Below are positions 1 to 6,723 of a stretch of DNA of 12,629 bases, in pieces; position 1 is the stretch's first letter, and each line of letters starts with the position of its first letter. The translations under genes were made by a program, and so were the position numbers. Location: NCBI GenBank assembly GCA_015662615.1, contig DQTU01000086.1:1-12629 (forward strand), in the 5' to 3' direction. The DNA comes from Campylobacterales bacterium (GTDB taxonomy: Bacteria; Campylobacterota; Campylobacteria; Campylobacterales; QNZT01). Below the pieces are notes generated by a model. That model was not told the DNA's origin and did not search any database. It worked only from the letters and a program-made list of their open reading frames with translations.

Positions 1-13
1 AATATTTATAAAC

Positions 14-43
14 ATTCTAGCATAAAACTTTAGTCTATGTCAA
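14..43 (-). promoter_or_regulatory. Predicted strong sigma70 promoter reading left out of the window
   Basis: On the minus strand a perfect -35 box TTGACA (43 to 38) lies 18 bases before TAGAAT (19 to 14). The TG of an extended -10 (TGC, 22 to 20) sits just in front of it. Transcription would start near position 7 and leave the window, so the gene served is not visible. Campylobacterota promoters usually have no recognisable -35, which makes this near-consensus pair stand out. It could be chance in AT-rich DNA, but full -35, spacing and extended -10 together make that less likely. Confidence 0.5.
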
Positions 44-111
44 TCAAGGTTTAATCAAATCTCTTAAACTATTAATTAGATTTAAAGTCTTAATTTAATA
101 TTTGGAACTTT

Positions 112-120
112 TGTTATAAT
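112..120 (+). promoter_or_regulatory. Extended -10 promoter for the membrane protein at 157
   Basis: TGTTATAAT is a perfect extended -10 (TG, one base, TATAAT at 115-120). No good -35 is visible, as is usual for this phylum. Transcription would begin around 126-128. That almost coincides with an in-frame ATG at 127 and supports the downstream ATG at 157 as the real start. The rest of 1-126 is AT-rich and holds no open frame I can support. Confidence 0.5.
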
Positions 121-156
121 TTCAGAATGCTAATTGATTTTCGTGAAGATGTTGTG

Positions 157-804
157 ATGTTTAGTGCTTGTTATTTAAAACTATTTAGCACTATAGTATT
201 CCTTACTTTCATCACTTCGTATATAGTCTATGCAGATGTTCTCTTTTCTATATCTATCTTCTTTCTCGGTTTTCTATATTTAGCTCTAAGCTATTTTTTT
301 TACGTAAAGAACATCAATGCAAGCCGTGATGTTTTATTAAAAAAACTTGAAAAGAAAGGTCGTAAAGAGCTTCAAATTGAGGATAGTGCTGAGTCCATTA
401 AATTATCTAAAAAAACTATTCCATGTTCTCTACCTCCTCACCCTGCAAATGCAAAAGAGTTTGAATTATCTATTCTTTATCTAGGTCATGAACATTTGAC
501 TATCTACTCTAAATGTCCACCATCAAATATTTATACAATCCATAAGAAAAAAGCTGCAGGGGATTTCAAAAAAAAGCCAGTTGAAGCATGTGCAGAGAAT
601 AGAGAGTATTATTACTCTTATATCCAAAGTGTTCATTTTAAAAAAGATATTATATTGATATTAAACTCTGGAGAAGAGATCGAAATAGCAGCGGGTAAAG
701 GTCCAGCAAAAAAAGCGGTTCTTAAAATAAGAAAACATTTAAGAAAAACTGAGAAAGATTGGGTTGATCATGCTAGAGGCAGTCATAAAGTAAAACATTA
801 TTGA
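157..804 (+). CDS. Unknown two-helix inner-membrane protein with a basic cytoplasmic domain
   Basis: I do not recognise the family. From the ATG at 157 the product is 215 residues. Two hydrophobic segments (about 8-26 and 30-50) form a likely membrane hairpin, followed by a Lys-rich stretch (51-72). A soluble part of about 165 residues then contains beta-like runs, for example around 103-118 and 158-178, and ends in a basic helix (about 183-200). A beta-rich core closed by a C-terminal helix behind a membrane hairpin recalls bacterial PH-like membrane proteins, but that is a guess. Cysteines lie at 90, 120 and 145. An in-frame ATG at 127 would add 10 residues, but it sits at the predicted transcription start with no room for a ribosome binding site. 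The 157 start has a weak GAAG 8 bases upstream. The gene is followed by a 61-base gap to htrA and may or may not be cotranscribed with it. Confidence 0.75.
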   Translation: MFSACYLKLFSTIVFLTFITSYIVYADVLFSISIFFLGFLYLALSYFFYVKNINASRDVLLKKLEKKGRKELQIEDSAESIKLSKKTIPCSLPPHPANAKEFELSILYLGHEHLTIYSKCPPSNIYTIHKKKAAGDFKKKPVEACAENREYYYSYIQSVHFKKDIILILNSGEEIEIAAGKGPAKKAVLKIRKHLRKTEKDWVDHARGSHKVKHY

Positions 805-865
805 TTAACCAATTGTTTACCTCAGAAGATTAGAATAAGAGATATTTTATAAAAAGGAATTTATT

Positions 866-2269
866 TTGAAAAAAATTATTTTATTATCACTATTTTTAAC
901 AGCATCACTTTTTGCCAAAGGTACACTTTTTTCTGATGCACCAGCTGCAAAGAGAGTAGCCCCTGCAAACAATGAGGTTATTCTCTCATACTACGACTCC
1001 ATCAAAGATGTTAAACATGCCGTTGTAAATATCTCCACATCAAAAAAGATCAAAGTCTCACGAGAACTTGAACAATTTATGGAGCATCCTCTTTTTCGTC
1101 AATTTTTTGGAGATAATATGCCCAAGCAAAACCAGCAAGGACGAAATCGCGCGCACTCTTTAGGCTCTGGAGTTATTGTGACTGAAAACGGCTATATCTT
1201 GACCAACAATCATGTCGTAGCGGATGCAGATGAGATATTTGTAACCATTAATGGAGACAATGAAGAGTACAAAGCAAAGCTGATAGGTACAGATCCAAAA
1301 ACGGATATCGCAGTTATAAAAATTAAAGGCAAAAACTTTACAACAGCACAATTTGCAGACTCATCATTTGTTAAAGAGGGAGATGTTGTTTTCGCCCTTG
1401 GAAATCCATTTGGTGTTGGAAGCTCAGTTACTAAGGGAATTGTTTCTGCACTTAACAAAAGCCATGTCGGAATCAACCAATATGAAAATTTTATCCAAAC
1501 CGATGCTTCTATAAACCCTGGAAACTCAGGAGGAGCTTTAGTAGACAGCAGAGGTGCTCTTATCGGTATCAATAGTGCGATACTTTCACGAAGTGGTGGT
1601 AACAACGGTATAGGTTTTGCCATACCTTCAAACATGGCTAAAAATATCGCTACAAGACTTATCAATTTTGGAAAGATTGAGAGAGGTTATCTTGGCGTTT
1701 CAATTAGTAACTTAACAAAGAGTCTTAAAAGTGTTTATAAAAACAGTCTTGGTGCGGTAATTGTAGATATAGTCAAAGGAAATTCGGCAGATCTTGCAGG
1801 GTTAAAGCGTGGAGATTTGATACTGAGTATTGATGGTAAAGATATTAAAGGGGCAAATGAGCTTAAAAATACAATTGCGTCATATCAACCTAACACCACT
1901 ATCAAAGTTACTTACGAGAGAGCTAAAAAAGAGCATACAATTTCATTTGTATTGGGAGATCAAGATGCAATTGGTAAGGGAAGTGGAAATTTTGTCAAAG
2001 GTTTGGGAGTTACAAATCTTGACAATACAATAAGGGAAAAACTTCGTATTCCTTCACATATCAGCGGTGTACTGGTCACAGACGTAAAGTTTAATTCAAA
2101 CGCTGAAAAATTTGGTTTTATTGAGAATGATATCATAGTCCAAATAGAGAACTTTGAAGTAAATACCCTTAAAGATATCAAACTCATTTCCAAAAAATTG
2201 GGAAAAGGTGCTAAAAGAGTTTATGTCAATAGATATGGATATATTGTTATAATTGTGATAGAAAATTAG
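866..2269 (+). CDS. htrA: Do-family periplasmic serine protease/chaperone HtrA (DegP/DegQ)
   Basis: HtrA degrades or refolds misfolded proteins in the periplasm. The 467-residue product is full length for the family. It has a signal peptide (1-17, cleavage after LFA), then a trypsin-like domain with catalytic His116 (in TNNHVV), Asp147 (in TDIAVI) and Ser221 (in GNSGGAL). Two PDZ domains follow, at about 275-363 and 380-465, which class it as DegP/DegQ rather than single-PDZ DegS. The start codon is TTG at 866, set by AAGGA at 854-858 with a 7-base spacer. The two-component genes begin 13 bases downstream, the same order as htrA-cprR-cprS in Campylobacter jejuni. A possible -10 (TAGAAT, 831-836) lies upstream without a good -35, so a promoter of its own is only weakly supported. 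Confidence 0.97.
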   Translation: MKKIILLSLFLTASLFAKGTLFSDAPAAKRVAPANNEVILSYYDSIKDVKHAVVNISTSKKIKVSRELEQFMEHPLFRQFFGDNMPKQNQQGRNRAHSLGSGVIVTENGYILTNNHVVADADEIFVTINGDNEEYKAKLIGTDPKTDIAVIKIKGKNFTTAQFADSSFVKEGDVVFALGNPFGVGSSVTKGIVSALNKSHVGINQYENFIQTDASINPGNSGGALVDSRGALIGINSAILSRSGGNNGIGFAIPSNMAKNIATRLINFGKIERGYLGVSISNLTKSLKSVYKNSLGAVIVDIVKGNSADLAGLKRGDLILSIDGKDIKGANELKNTIASYQPNTTIKVTYERAKKEHTISFVLGDQDAIGKGSGNFVKGLGVTNLDNTIREKLRIPSHISGVLVTDVKFNSNAEKFGFIENDIIVQIENFEVNTLKDIKLISKKLGKGAKRVYVNRYGYIVIIVIEN

Positions 2270-2282
2270 AAAAAGATAGCAG

Positions 2283-2969
2283 ATGATAAAAATATTAATG
2301 ATTGAAGATGATGCTGAGTTAGCTGAAATACTCACAGAATACCTAGAGCAGTTTGACATGAAGATAACCAATATCGAAGATCCATTTTTAGGATTATCCA
2401 CGCTAAATACACAAGAGTTTGATCTTGTAATCTTAGATCTTACCCTTCCAGGACTTGATGGCTTGGAGGTATGCAGCGATATCAGAAAACGCTACGATAT
2501 TCCTATCATCATCTCTTCAGCCCGCCATGATATAACCGATAAAGTTGAAGCACTAGAGCGAGGGGCTGATGATTATATGCCAAAACCTTATGATCCTAGA
2601 GAGCTAGAAGCCCGTATCAGAAGTCTTCTTCGTCGAGAAAAGCATGAGTTTGATGCGGGAAAAAGTTCAGTAAAAGAGGTTAAAAAAGATATCAAAATAG
2701 ATAATGAAAAATCTATCATAAGCTTCAAAGGCAATGAACTTACACTTACAAATGCAGAGTATGGAATCTTAAAATACCTTCTTAAAAAAGAGGGAGGAGT
2801 CGTTTCAAGAGAAGAACTTATTTACAATGTAGAAGCCATAAGTGAAGAGAGTACCAATAAAAGTATTGATGTTATCATTGGTAGAATTAGACAAAAACTG
2901 GATGAAGTACCAAAAGACCCTAAATATATTCTCTCGGTTAGAGGTATAGGGTATAAATTTACGCATTGA
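2283..2969 (+). CDS. cprR: OmpR/PhoB-family response regulator, CprR-like
   Basis: DNA-binding response regulator of 228 residues. The receiver domain (1-117) has the acidic pair Asp9/Asp10, phosphoacceptor Asp52 (in ILDLTLPG), the switch Ser79 and Lys101 (in MPKPYDP), so it should be phosphorylatable. A linker of about 20 residues leads to an OmpR-type winged helix (about 136-226), with the recognition helix around SIDVIIGRIRQKL (194-206) and the closing VRGIGYKF. It begins 13 bases after htrA and its partner kinase follows after 88 bases. The position behind htrA matches cprR of Campylobacter jejuni, a regulator linked there to envelope integrity and biofilm formation. The symbol is assigned from family plus synteny. 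Other OmpR-type regulators of the phylum (for example ArsR type) are similar in sequence, so orthology needs a tree. Its targets cannot be read from this window. Confidence 0.93.
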   Translation: MIKILMIEDDAELAEILTEYLEQFDMKITNIEDPFLGLSTLNTQEFDLVILDLTLPGLDGLEVCSDIRKRYDIPIIISSARHDITDKVEALERGADDYMPKPYDPRELEARIRSLLRREKHEFDAGKSSVKEVKKDIKIDNEKSIISFKGNELTLTNAEYGILKYLLKKEGGVVSREELIYNVEAISEESTNKSIDVIIGRIRQKLDEVPKDPKYILSVRGIGYKFTH

Positions 2970-2982
2970 AAAAATCTATTTT

Positions 2983-3050
2983 TTCTCTCTCCAAAGGAGA
3001 AGCTTTAGTGCGAGGAATTTTCTGGGGAACTTGTTCTCAAGAAAAGGAGA
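2983..3050 (+). promoter_or_regulatory. Structured spacer between regulator and kinase, with a hairpin at the kinase ribosome binding site
   Basis: The 88-base gap holds two inverted repeats. TCTCC (2988-2992) and GGAGA (2996-3000) can pair across AAA. A longer hairpin, 3021-3030 with 3033-3042, pairs at 9 of 10 positions including one G-T, with a tight loop that would open to CTTG. It ends exactly where the kinase Shine-Dalgarno AAAGGAGA (3043-3050) begins. The TCTCC arm could also pair with the GGAGA of that ribosome binding site, so two alternative folds are possible. No run of T follows, so this is not an intrinsic terminator. It may set the level of kinase translation relative to regulator. 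Confidence 0.35.
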
Positions 3051-3057
3051 CCGTTAA

Positions 3058-4314
3058 GTGAACAAATCTTCCATATTTTTTAGTATTACCCTTATATTTT
3101 TAATCGCCGCTATGGGGGTAGGCGTTGCTTATCTATACATGGTAAAGTACGACAAACAAAAATATACACAAGAGTTAAATGAACGATACTCAATCGTAAC
3201 TCGTGCCACACTTTATAGGCTTTTAAGCCAGCCTATCAATGAAGAGTTTGAAACAGAATTAAAAGTTTATAAAGTCAAGCTTATTAAAGATGGCGGTTTT
3301 ATCAAAGATGTTCTTCAAAAAGGAGAAATTTTACAAAAAGTAAGCTCTAGAATTGGAAGCAGCAGTATCTATTTTCATAAGAAAAACAATTATCTTCTTA
3401 TCGAATCCCTCAATAAAAAAGCAATTTTACTCTCTGATCTTGCTTTTAAACCTTATAGACAGCAAATTCTCTATATCAAGCTTATCTTTGGTGGTATTAT
3501 CGTTCTACTTTTGATCTTATATCTATGGATCCTTAGAAAAATACGACCAATAAAAAGGATTAAAAGAGAGATTGATAAATTTGCAGCAGGAGATTTAAAC
3601 ATCGACTGCGAAATGGAAACCAATGATGAGATAGCAGAAGTAGGAAATGCCTTTAACCATGCCGTGGGAGAGATTAAAAAGCTGATGAATTCACGCCGTC
3701 TCTTTTTGCGAAACATCATGCATGAATTAAAAACACCCATTACAAAAGGTAGGATCAGTGCGGAGATGCTTGAAGAGGGAAAGCAAAAGCAGAGACTCAT
3801 TTCAGTTTTTGAAAGATTAGAAAGCATGTTAAATGAGTTTACAGCAATCGAACAGATATCAGTAGATGGAAGTCATCTGAAAAGAAGACCTTATAGGGTT
3901 ATTGATATTATAGATGAAGCGATTGATCTCTCTATGGCTGATATCAAAAACATTGAAGCCACCGTTGAAAATGATCTTATGGTAGAAGTAGATTTTAAAC
4001 TCTTTAGTGTCGCTATCAAAAATATGATTGATAATGCAATCAAATATTCACAAGATTCTCGGGCACATATCTATGCAGATCAAAACTCTATTGATTTTTT
4101 GAGCAAAGGGTCTAAACTCCCGCATACGATCTCTTACTACACAGAACCTTTTACACAAGGGGAGCATAGTAACTCTAGTAGTTTTGGATTAGGACTCTAT
4201 ATCGTTGATAGTATTGTGAACGCTCATGATATGAACTTATCTTATGAATATAAAAATGGATACAATATATTTAAGTTTAATCGTACTTTGCCGATGGTAC
4301 AAAGAATAAGATAA
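3058..4314 (+). CDS. cprS: Membrane sensor histidine kinase, CprS/ArsS-like
   Basis: Predicted partner kinase of the preceding regulator, 418 residues. Transmembrane helix 1 (about 6-28) is followed by a periplasmic sensor region of about 108 residues and transmembrane helix 2 (about 138-159). Next come a HAMP linker (about 160-212) and the dimerisation/phosphoacceptor helix with His222 in LRNIMHELKTP. The ATPase domain has an N box (NMIDNAIKYS, Asn326), an F-box-like EPFTQG (363-368) and a G2 box SFGLGLYIV (375-383). The usual G1 box DxGxG is replaced by SKGSKL (349-354), leaving one glycine and no Asp. I recall similar degenerate G1 boxes in ArsS-type kinases of this phylum, so it is probably a subfamily trait. 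The start is GTG at 3058, fixed by AAGGAGA 7 bases upstream. The stimulus is unknown. Confidence 0.92.
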   Translation: MNKSSIFFSITLIFLIAAMGVGVAYLYMVKYDKQKYTQELNERYSIVTRATLYRLLSQPINEEFETELKVYKVKLIKDGGFIKDVLQKGEILQKVSSRIGSSSIYFHKKNNYLLIESLNKKAILLSDLAFKPYRQQILYIKLIFGGIIVLLLILYLWILRKIRPIKRIKREIDKFAAGDLNIDCEMETNDEIAEVGNAFNHAVGEIKKLMNSRRLFLRNIMHELKTPITKGRISAEMLEEGKQKQRLISVFERLESMLNEFTAIEQISVDGSHLKRRPYRVIDIIDEAIDLSMADIKNIEATVENDLMVEVDFKLFSVAIKNMIDNAIKYSQDSRAHIYADQNSIDFLSKGSKLPHTISYYTEPFTQGEHSNSSSFGLGLYIVDSIVNAHDMNLSYEYKNGYNIFKFNRTLPMVQRIR

Positions 4315-4329
4315 TAAAATGGAGTATAC

Positions 4330-4725
4330 ATGATTGCAGAATTTTTTCCACTTTCAACTTTAAAATCACTCATCACTCATCATATAGCGCTTATCGACAG
4401 ATCAGATACTTTTAATGCTCAAGAATTTGCTTTAATGTACTTAAAGATGGAAAATATTGATGATTTGGAGCTCAAAAAGAGTATACAAATTGTGTTTCGT
4501 GATTCTGATATCATTTTTGATTCTGGTAAAAACTATATCATCTTACTGCCAAAGACAAATTGGAATGGTGCGTACGAACTACTTCATGGCTTGCAAGAGT
4601 TTTTAAATCAAGAACTTCAAGACTCTATCGTAACTTATCCTGATGATGGAGAAGAGACAACAGAGCTTATCGAATCTTTCAAAAGTGTTGTTAAAAAGTA
4701 TTATCAAATTGAGTTAACTTTATAA
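4330..4725 (+). CDS. Small degenerate GGDEF-like protein behind the kinase
   Basis: Soluble 131-residue protein with no signal peptide or membrane helix. Three segments match landmarks of diguanylate cyclase domains in the right order: FALMYLKMENID (33-44), like the first core strand; RDSDIIFDSGKNYIILLP (57-74), like the RxSD-xxx-GGDEF-xxLLP hairpin; and IVTYPDDGEE (100-109), like the late SxGxATYPEDG motif. The GGDEF signature itself reads SGKNY, so the catalytic acidic residues are gone, and the segment before it is about 20 residues shorter than usual. RDSD sits where the inhibitory RxxD site would be, with a spacing one residue shorter. I infer a non-catalytic adaptor or ligand-binding remnant, possibly serving the kinase encoded 15 bases upstream. 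The start is supported by GGAG at 4321-4324. The family assignment is by eye only. Confidence 0.6.
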   Translation: MIAEFFPLSTLKSLITHHIALIDRSDTFNAQEFALMYLKMENIDDLELKKSIQIVFRDSDIIFDSGKNYIILLPKTNWNGAYELLHGLQEFLNQELQDSIVTYPDDGEETTELIESFKSVVKKYYQIELTL

Positions 4726-4728
4726 CAG

Positions 4729-5109
4729 ATGCAAGGCGTTTTTCTTCTCTATATAGGAATCGGAGGTTTTTTCGGAGCAATCTCAAGATTTCTTATCTCT
4801 TCTAGTGCAGGACAAGCTTTTGGAAACTATTTACCTTTTGGCACTTTAAGTGTTAATGTCATCGGTAGTTTTATCATAGGAATTTTAGCACTCTATTTTG
4901 AACAAAACATCGCACCTGAGCATAGAGCTCTTTTTATCACAGGATTTTTAGGCTCACTTACCACTTTTTCCGCATTTTCGCTTGAAACCACACTCATGAT
5001 AGAGCAGAGCCACTATTTTAAAGCGGCTTCTCATATCTTTTTAAATGTTTTTTTAAGTGTAGGAGCTACCATACTTGCCATGGTGCTTTACAAAAAATAT
5101 ATCTACTAA
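4729..5109 (+). CDS. crcB: Fluoride ion channel CrcB/FluC
   Basis: Inner-membrane fluoride exporter that works as an antiparallel dimer and protects cytoplasmic enzymes from fluoride. The 126-residue product has four hydrophobic helices and the family motifs: GGFFGAISR (12-20, Arg20), the pore Asn43 in LSVNVIGSF, and GFLGSLTTFSAFS (72-84). In the last, the TTFS segment forms the central sodium site and Phe80/Phe83 are the pore phenylalanines. It begins 3 bases after the preceding stop with no clear Shine-Dalgarno, so translation is probably coupled to the upstream gene. No fluoride riboswitch is possible in such a gap. Expression would then follow the htrA-cprRS string, unless an internal promoter exists. 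Its last 4 bases overlap the end of purH on the other strand. Confidence 0.95.
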   Translation: MQGVFLLYIGIGGFFGAISRFLISSSAGQAFGNYLPFGTLSVNVIGSFIIGILALYFEQNIAPEHRALFITGFLGSLTTFSAFSLETTLMIEQSHYFKAASHIFLNVFLSVGATILAMVLYKKYIY

Positions 5110-6638
5110 TGTAAAAAGTGTCTCACTTCAGAAAAATAAAGACTCATACCATGCTCATCAGATGCATCTATGATCTCTTGGTCACGGATACTTCCGCCCG
5201 GCTCAATTATCGCACTTACCCCAGCGCCCGCTGCTGAATCAATTGAGTCACGAAATGGGAAAAATGCTTCACTTGCTAAAACCGCACCAGTGACATCCAA
5301 TCCACTCTGTTTTGCCTTTTTCAATGCACACTCAGCCGCATCAACACGACTGGTCATGCCCATACCAATAGCAACCATAGAACCCTCTTTAACATAAACC
5401 ACACAATTTGATTTTGTCAAAGATGCCACTTTATAAGCGATCTCTAAATCTTTCATCTGTGCATCACTTGCTTGAAGTTTACTGACTTGTTTAGCATTTT
5501 TTACTTCATCTTCGTCAACTTTATCACTATCTTGATAAACAAATCCACCATCCACATGTTTGAAGTCATGAGAATCATTTGCTAAAGTTAGATACTCCCT
5601 CTCTTGTGTAAAGATTTTAATACGTTTTTTGCTCTCTAATACTTTCAAAGCTTCTTCAGAAACAGAAGCTGCAATAATAACTTCTGTAAAAATTTCATTG
5701 ATTTTAGTGGCTAGTTTTGCATCAAGTTCACCATTAATTGCGATAACACCACCAAAAGCTGAGATAGGATCACAGGCAAGCGCTGAAACATAACTATCGT
5801 AAAGATTATCTTTAATCGCAAATCCACAAGGGTTTGCATGTTTTATGATACTAACCGCCGGCTCATTACCAAAAGCAGCGGCTATCTTAATCGCACCATT
5901 GATATCAGTCATGTTGTTAAAACTAGCTTCGCCTTTAAGGGCTTTAAAGTTGTTTGTAAAATAGTCATCAAACTGATAAAGCGCCCCTTTTTGATGCGGG
6001 TTTTCTCCATATCTCGTATCAAATGCTTTTTCTCCAACAATAAACTGCTTAGCACCAAAACCATTGTTAAAACGCCCATTCATGTAGTTTGCAATCATCG
6101 AATCATAAGCTGCTGTATGCTCATACGCTTTGATCATCAAATCTCTTCTAAATTCTACTGTATTTGTATCAGACTTCAATCTCATAAGCACTTCATCATA
6201 ATCCACAACATCAGTAACGATCATCACATCATTAAAGTTTTTTGCCGCACTTCTTACCATTGCAGGCCCGCCAATGTCAATGTTTTCAATAATTTCATCA
6301 AAATCATCAGTTTTTTGGATTGTTGCTTTAAATGGATAAAGATTTACACAAACTAAATCAATCCCAACTATATTGTGTTCTTTGGCAGTATCAACATGCG
6401 CCAAAAGATCACGACGATGTAAAATCCCACCATGGATATAAGGATTAAGCGTCTTTACACGACCATCAAACATCTCAGGAAACTTCGTCACTTCACTAAT
6501 CTCAAGAGCTTTAACACCCCCTTGGGATAAAAGTTTATAAGTTCCCCCAGTTGAGACTATCTCAAACCCTAATTGCGCCAACGCTTTTGCAAACTCTACA
6601 ACGCCACTTTTGTCACTAACACTTATCAATGCTCTCAA
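5106..6638 (-). CDS. purH: Bifunctional AICAR transformylase / IMP cyclohydrolase PurH
   Basis: Catalyses the last two steps of de novo purine synthesis: formyl transfer from 10-formyltetrahydrofolate to AICAR, then ring closure to IMP. The 510-residue length is normal. The N-terminal MGS-like cyclohydrolase domain (about 1-190) has STGGTY (29-34), the KTLNPYIHGGIL stretch (63-73) and NIDIGGPAMVRSAAKN (119-134). The transformylase domain has RYGENPHQ (209-216), Lys266-His267 in KHANPCGFA, and the C-terminal RHFLH. The start is TTG at 6638 with AAGG 7 bases upstream. An ATG at 6643 is out of frame and stops after two codons. The gene converges on crcB with a 4-base tail overlap. No purine-operon partners are visible nearby, consistent with scattered pur genes in this phylum. 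Confidence 0.98.
   Translation of the reverse strand: MRALISVSDKSGVVEFAKALAQLGFEIVSTGGTYKLLSQGGVKALEISEVTKFPEMFDGRVKTLNPYIHGGILHRRDLLAHVDTAKEHNIVGIDLVCVNLYPFKATIQKTDDFDEIIENIDIGGPAMVRSAAKNFNDVMIVTDVVDYDEVLMRLKSDTNTVEFRRDLMIKAYEHTAAYDSMIANYMNGRFNNGFGAKQFIVGEKAFDTRYGENPHQKGALYQFDDYFTNNFKALKGEASFNNMTDINGAIKIAAAFGNEPAVSIIKHANPCGFAIKDNLYDSYVSALACDPISAFGGVIAINGELDAKLATKINEIFTEVIIAASVSEEALKVLESKKRIKIFTQEREYLTLANDSHDFKHVDGGFVYQDSDKVDEDEVKNAKQVSKLQASDAQMKDLEIAYKVASLTKSNCVVYVKEGSMVAIGMGMTSRVDAAECALKKAKQSGLDVTGAVLASEAFFPFRDSIDSAAGAGVSAIIEPGGSIRDQEIIDASDEHGMSLYFSEVRHFLH
5113..5129 (-). terminator. Possible weak terminator inside the purH end
   Basis: Read on the minus strand, AAGTG and CACTT pair across AGA (extendable by a G-T pair) and run straight into TTTTT, all within the last codons of purH. 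It has the shape of an intrinsic terminator, but the stem is only 5-6 pairs and low in GC. The tail-to-tail overlap of purH and crcB leaves no other room. On the plus strand the same repeat has no T run, so it would not stop crcB transcripts. Confidence 0.25.
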
Positions 6639-6670
6639 ATCATTACCTTAAAAAAAATTTCTGATATTCT

Positions 6671-6678
6671 AGTATAAA
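6671..6678. promoter_or_regulatory. Overlapping divergent -10 boxes for purH and the DUF2231 gene
   Basis: In the 85-base gap between the two divergent genes, AGTATAAA contains TATACT on the minus strand (6676 to 6671) and TATAAA on the plus strand (6673-6678). The minus-strand box has a possible -35 TTCAAA (6700 to 6695) at 18 bases and would start purH transcripts near 6664. The plus-strand box has no clear -35. If both are used, the two polymerases would compete for the same bases. Confidence 0.35.
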
Positions 6679-6723
6679 GAGGCTAAAAGCACCTTTTGAA
6701 TACCATAAAAAAAAGGAGTTTAG

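Noticed and set aside
1..126. tRNA, small RNA or remnant gene in the left non-coding stretch
   Set aside because: No cloverleaf, no GC-rich hairpin and no supportable open frame was found; only promoter-like boxes and AT-rich sequence.
1210..1665. A 151-codon open frame on the minus strand across htrA
   Set aside because: It lies wholly opposite the protease core of htrA, including the catalytic motifs, has no ribosome binding site and gives a low-complexity translation. It is a shadow frame.
1830..2401. Short frames in other registers over the PDZ region of htrA and the start of cprR
   Set aside because: They overlap confident coding sequence and show no family features.
4700..4731. Fluoride riboswitch upstream of crcB
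   Set aside because: Only 3 bases separate crcB from the previous gene, and the preceding sequence is coding with no riboswitch-like conserved core.
5838..6356. A 172-codon plus-strand frame across purH
   Set aside because: It is antisense to well-conserved purH motifs, its translation is rich in Ile, His, Lys and Cys without domain features, and no Shine-Dalgarno or promoter was seen.
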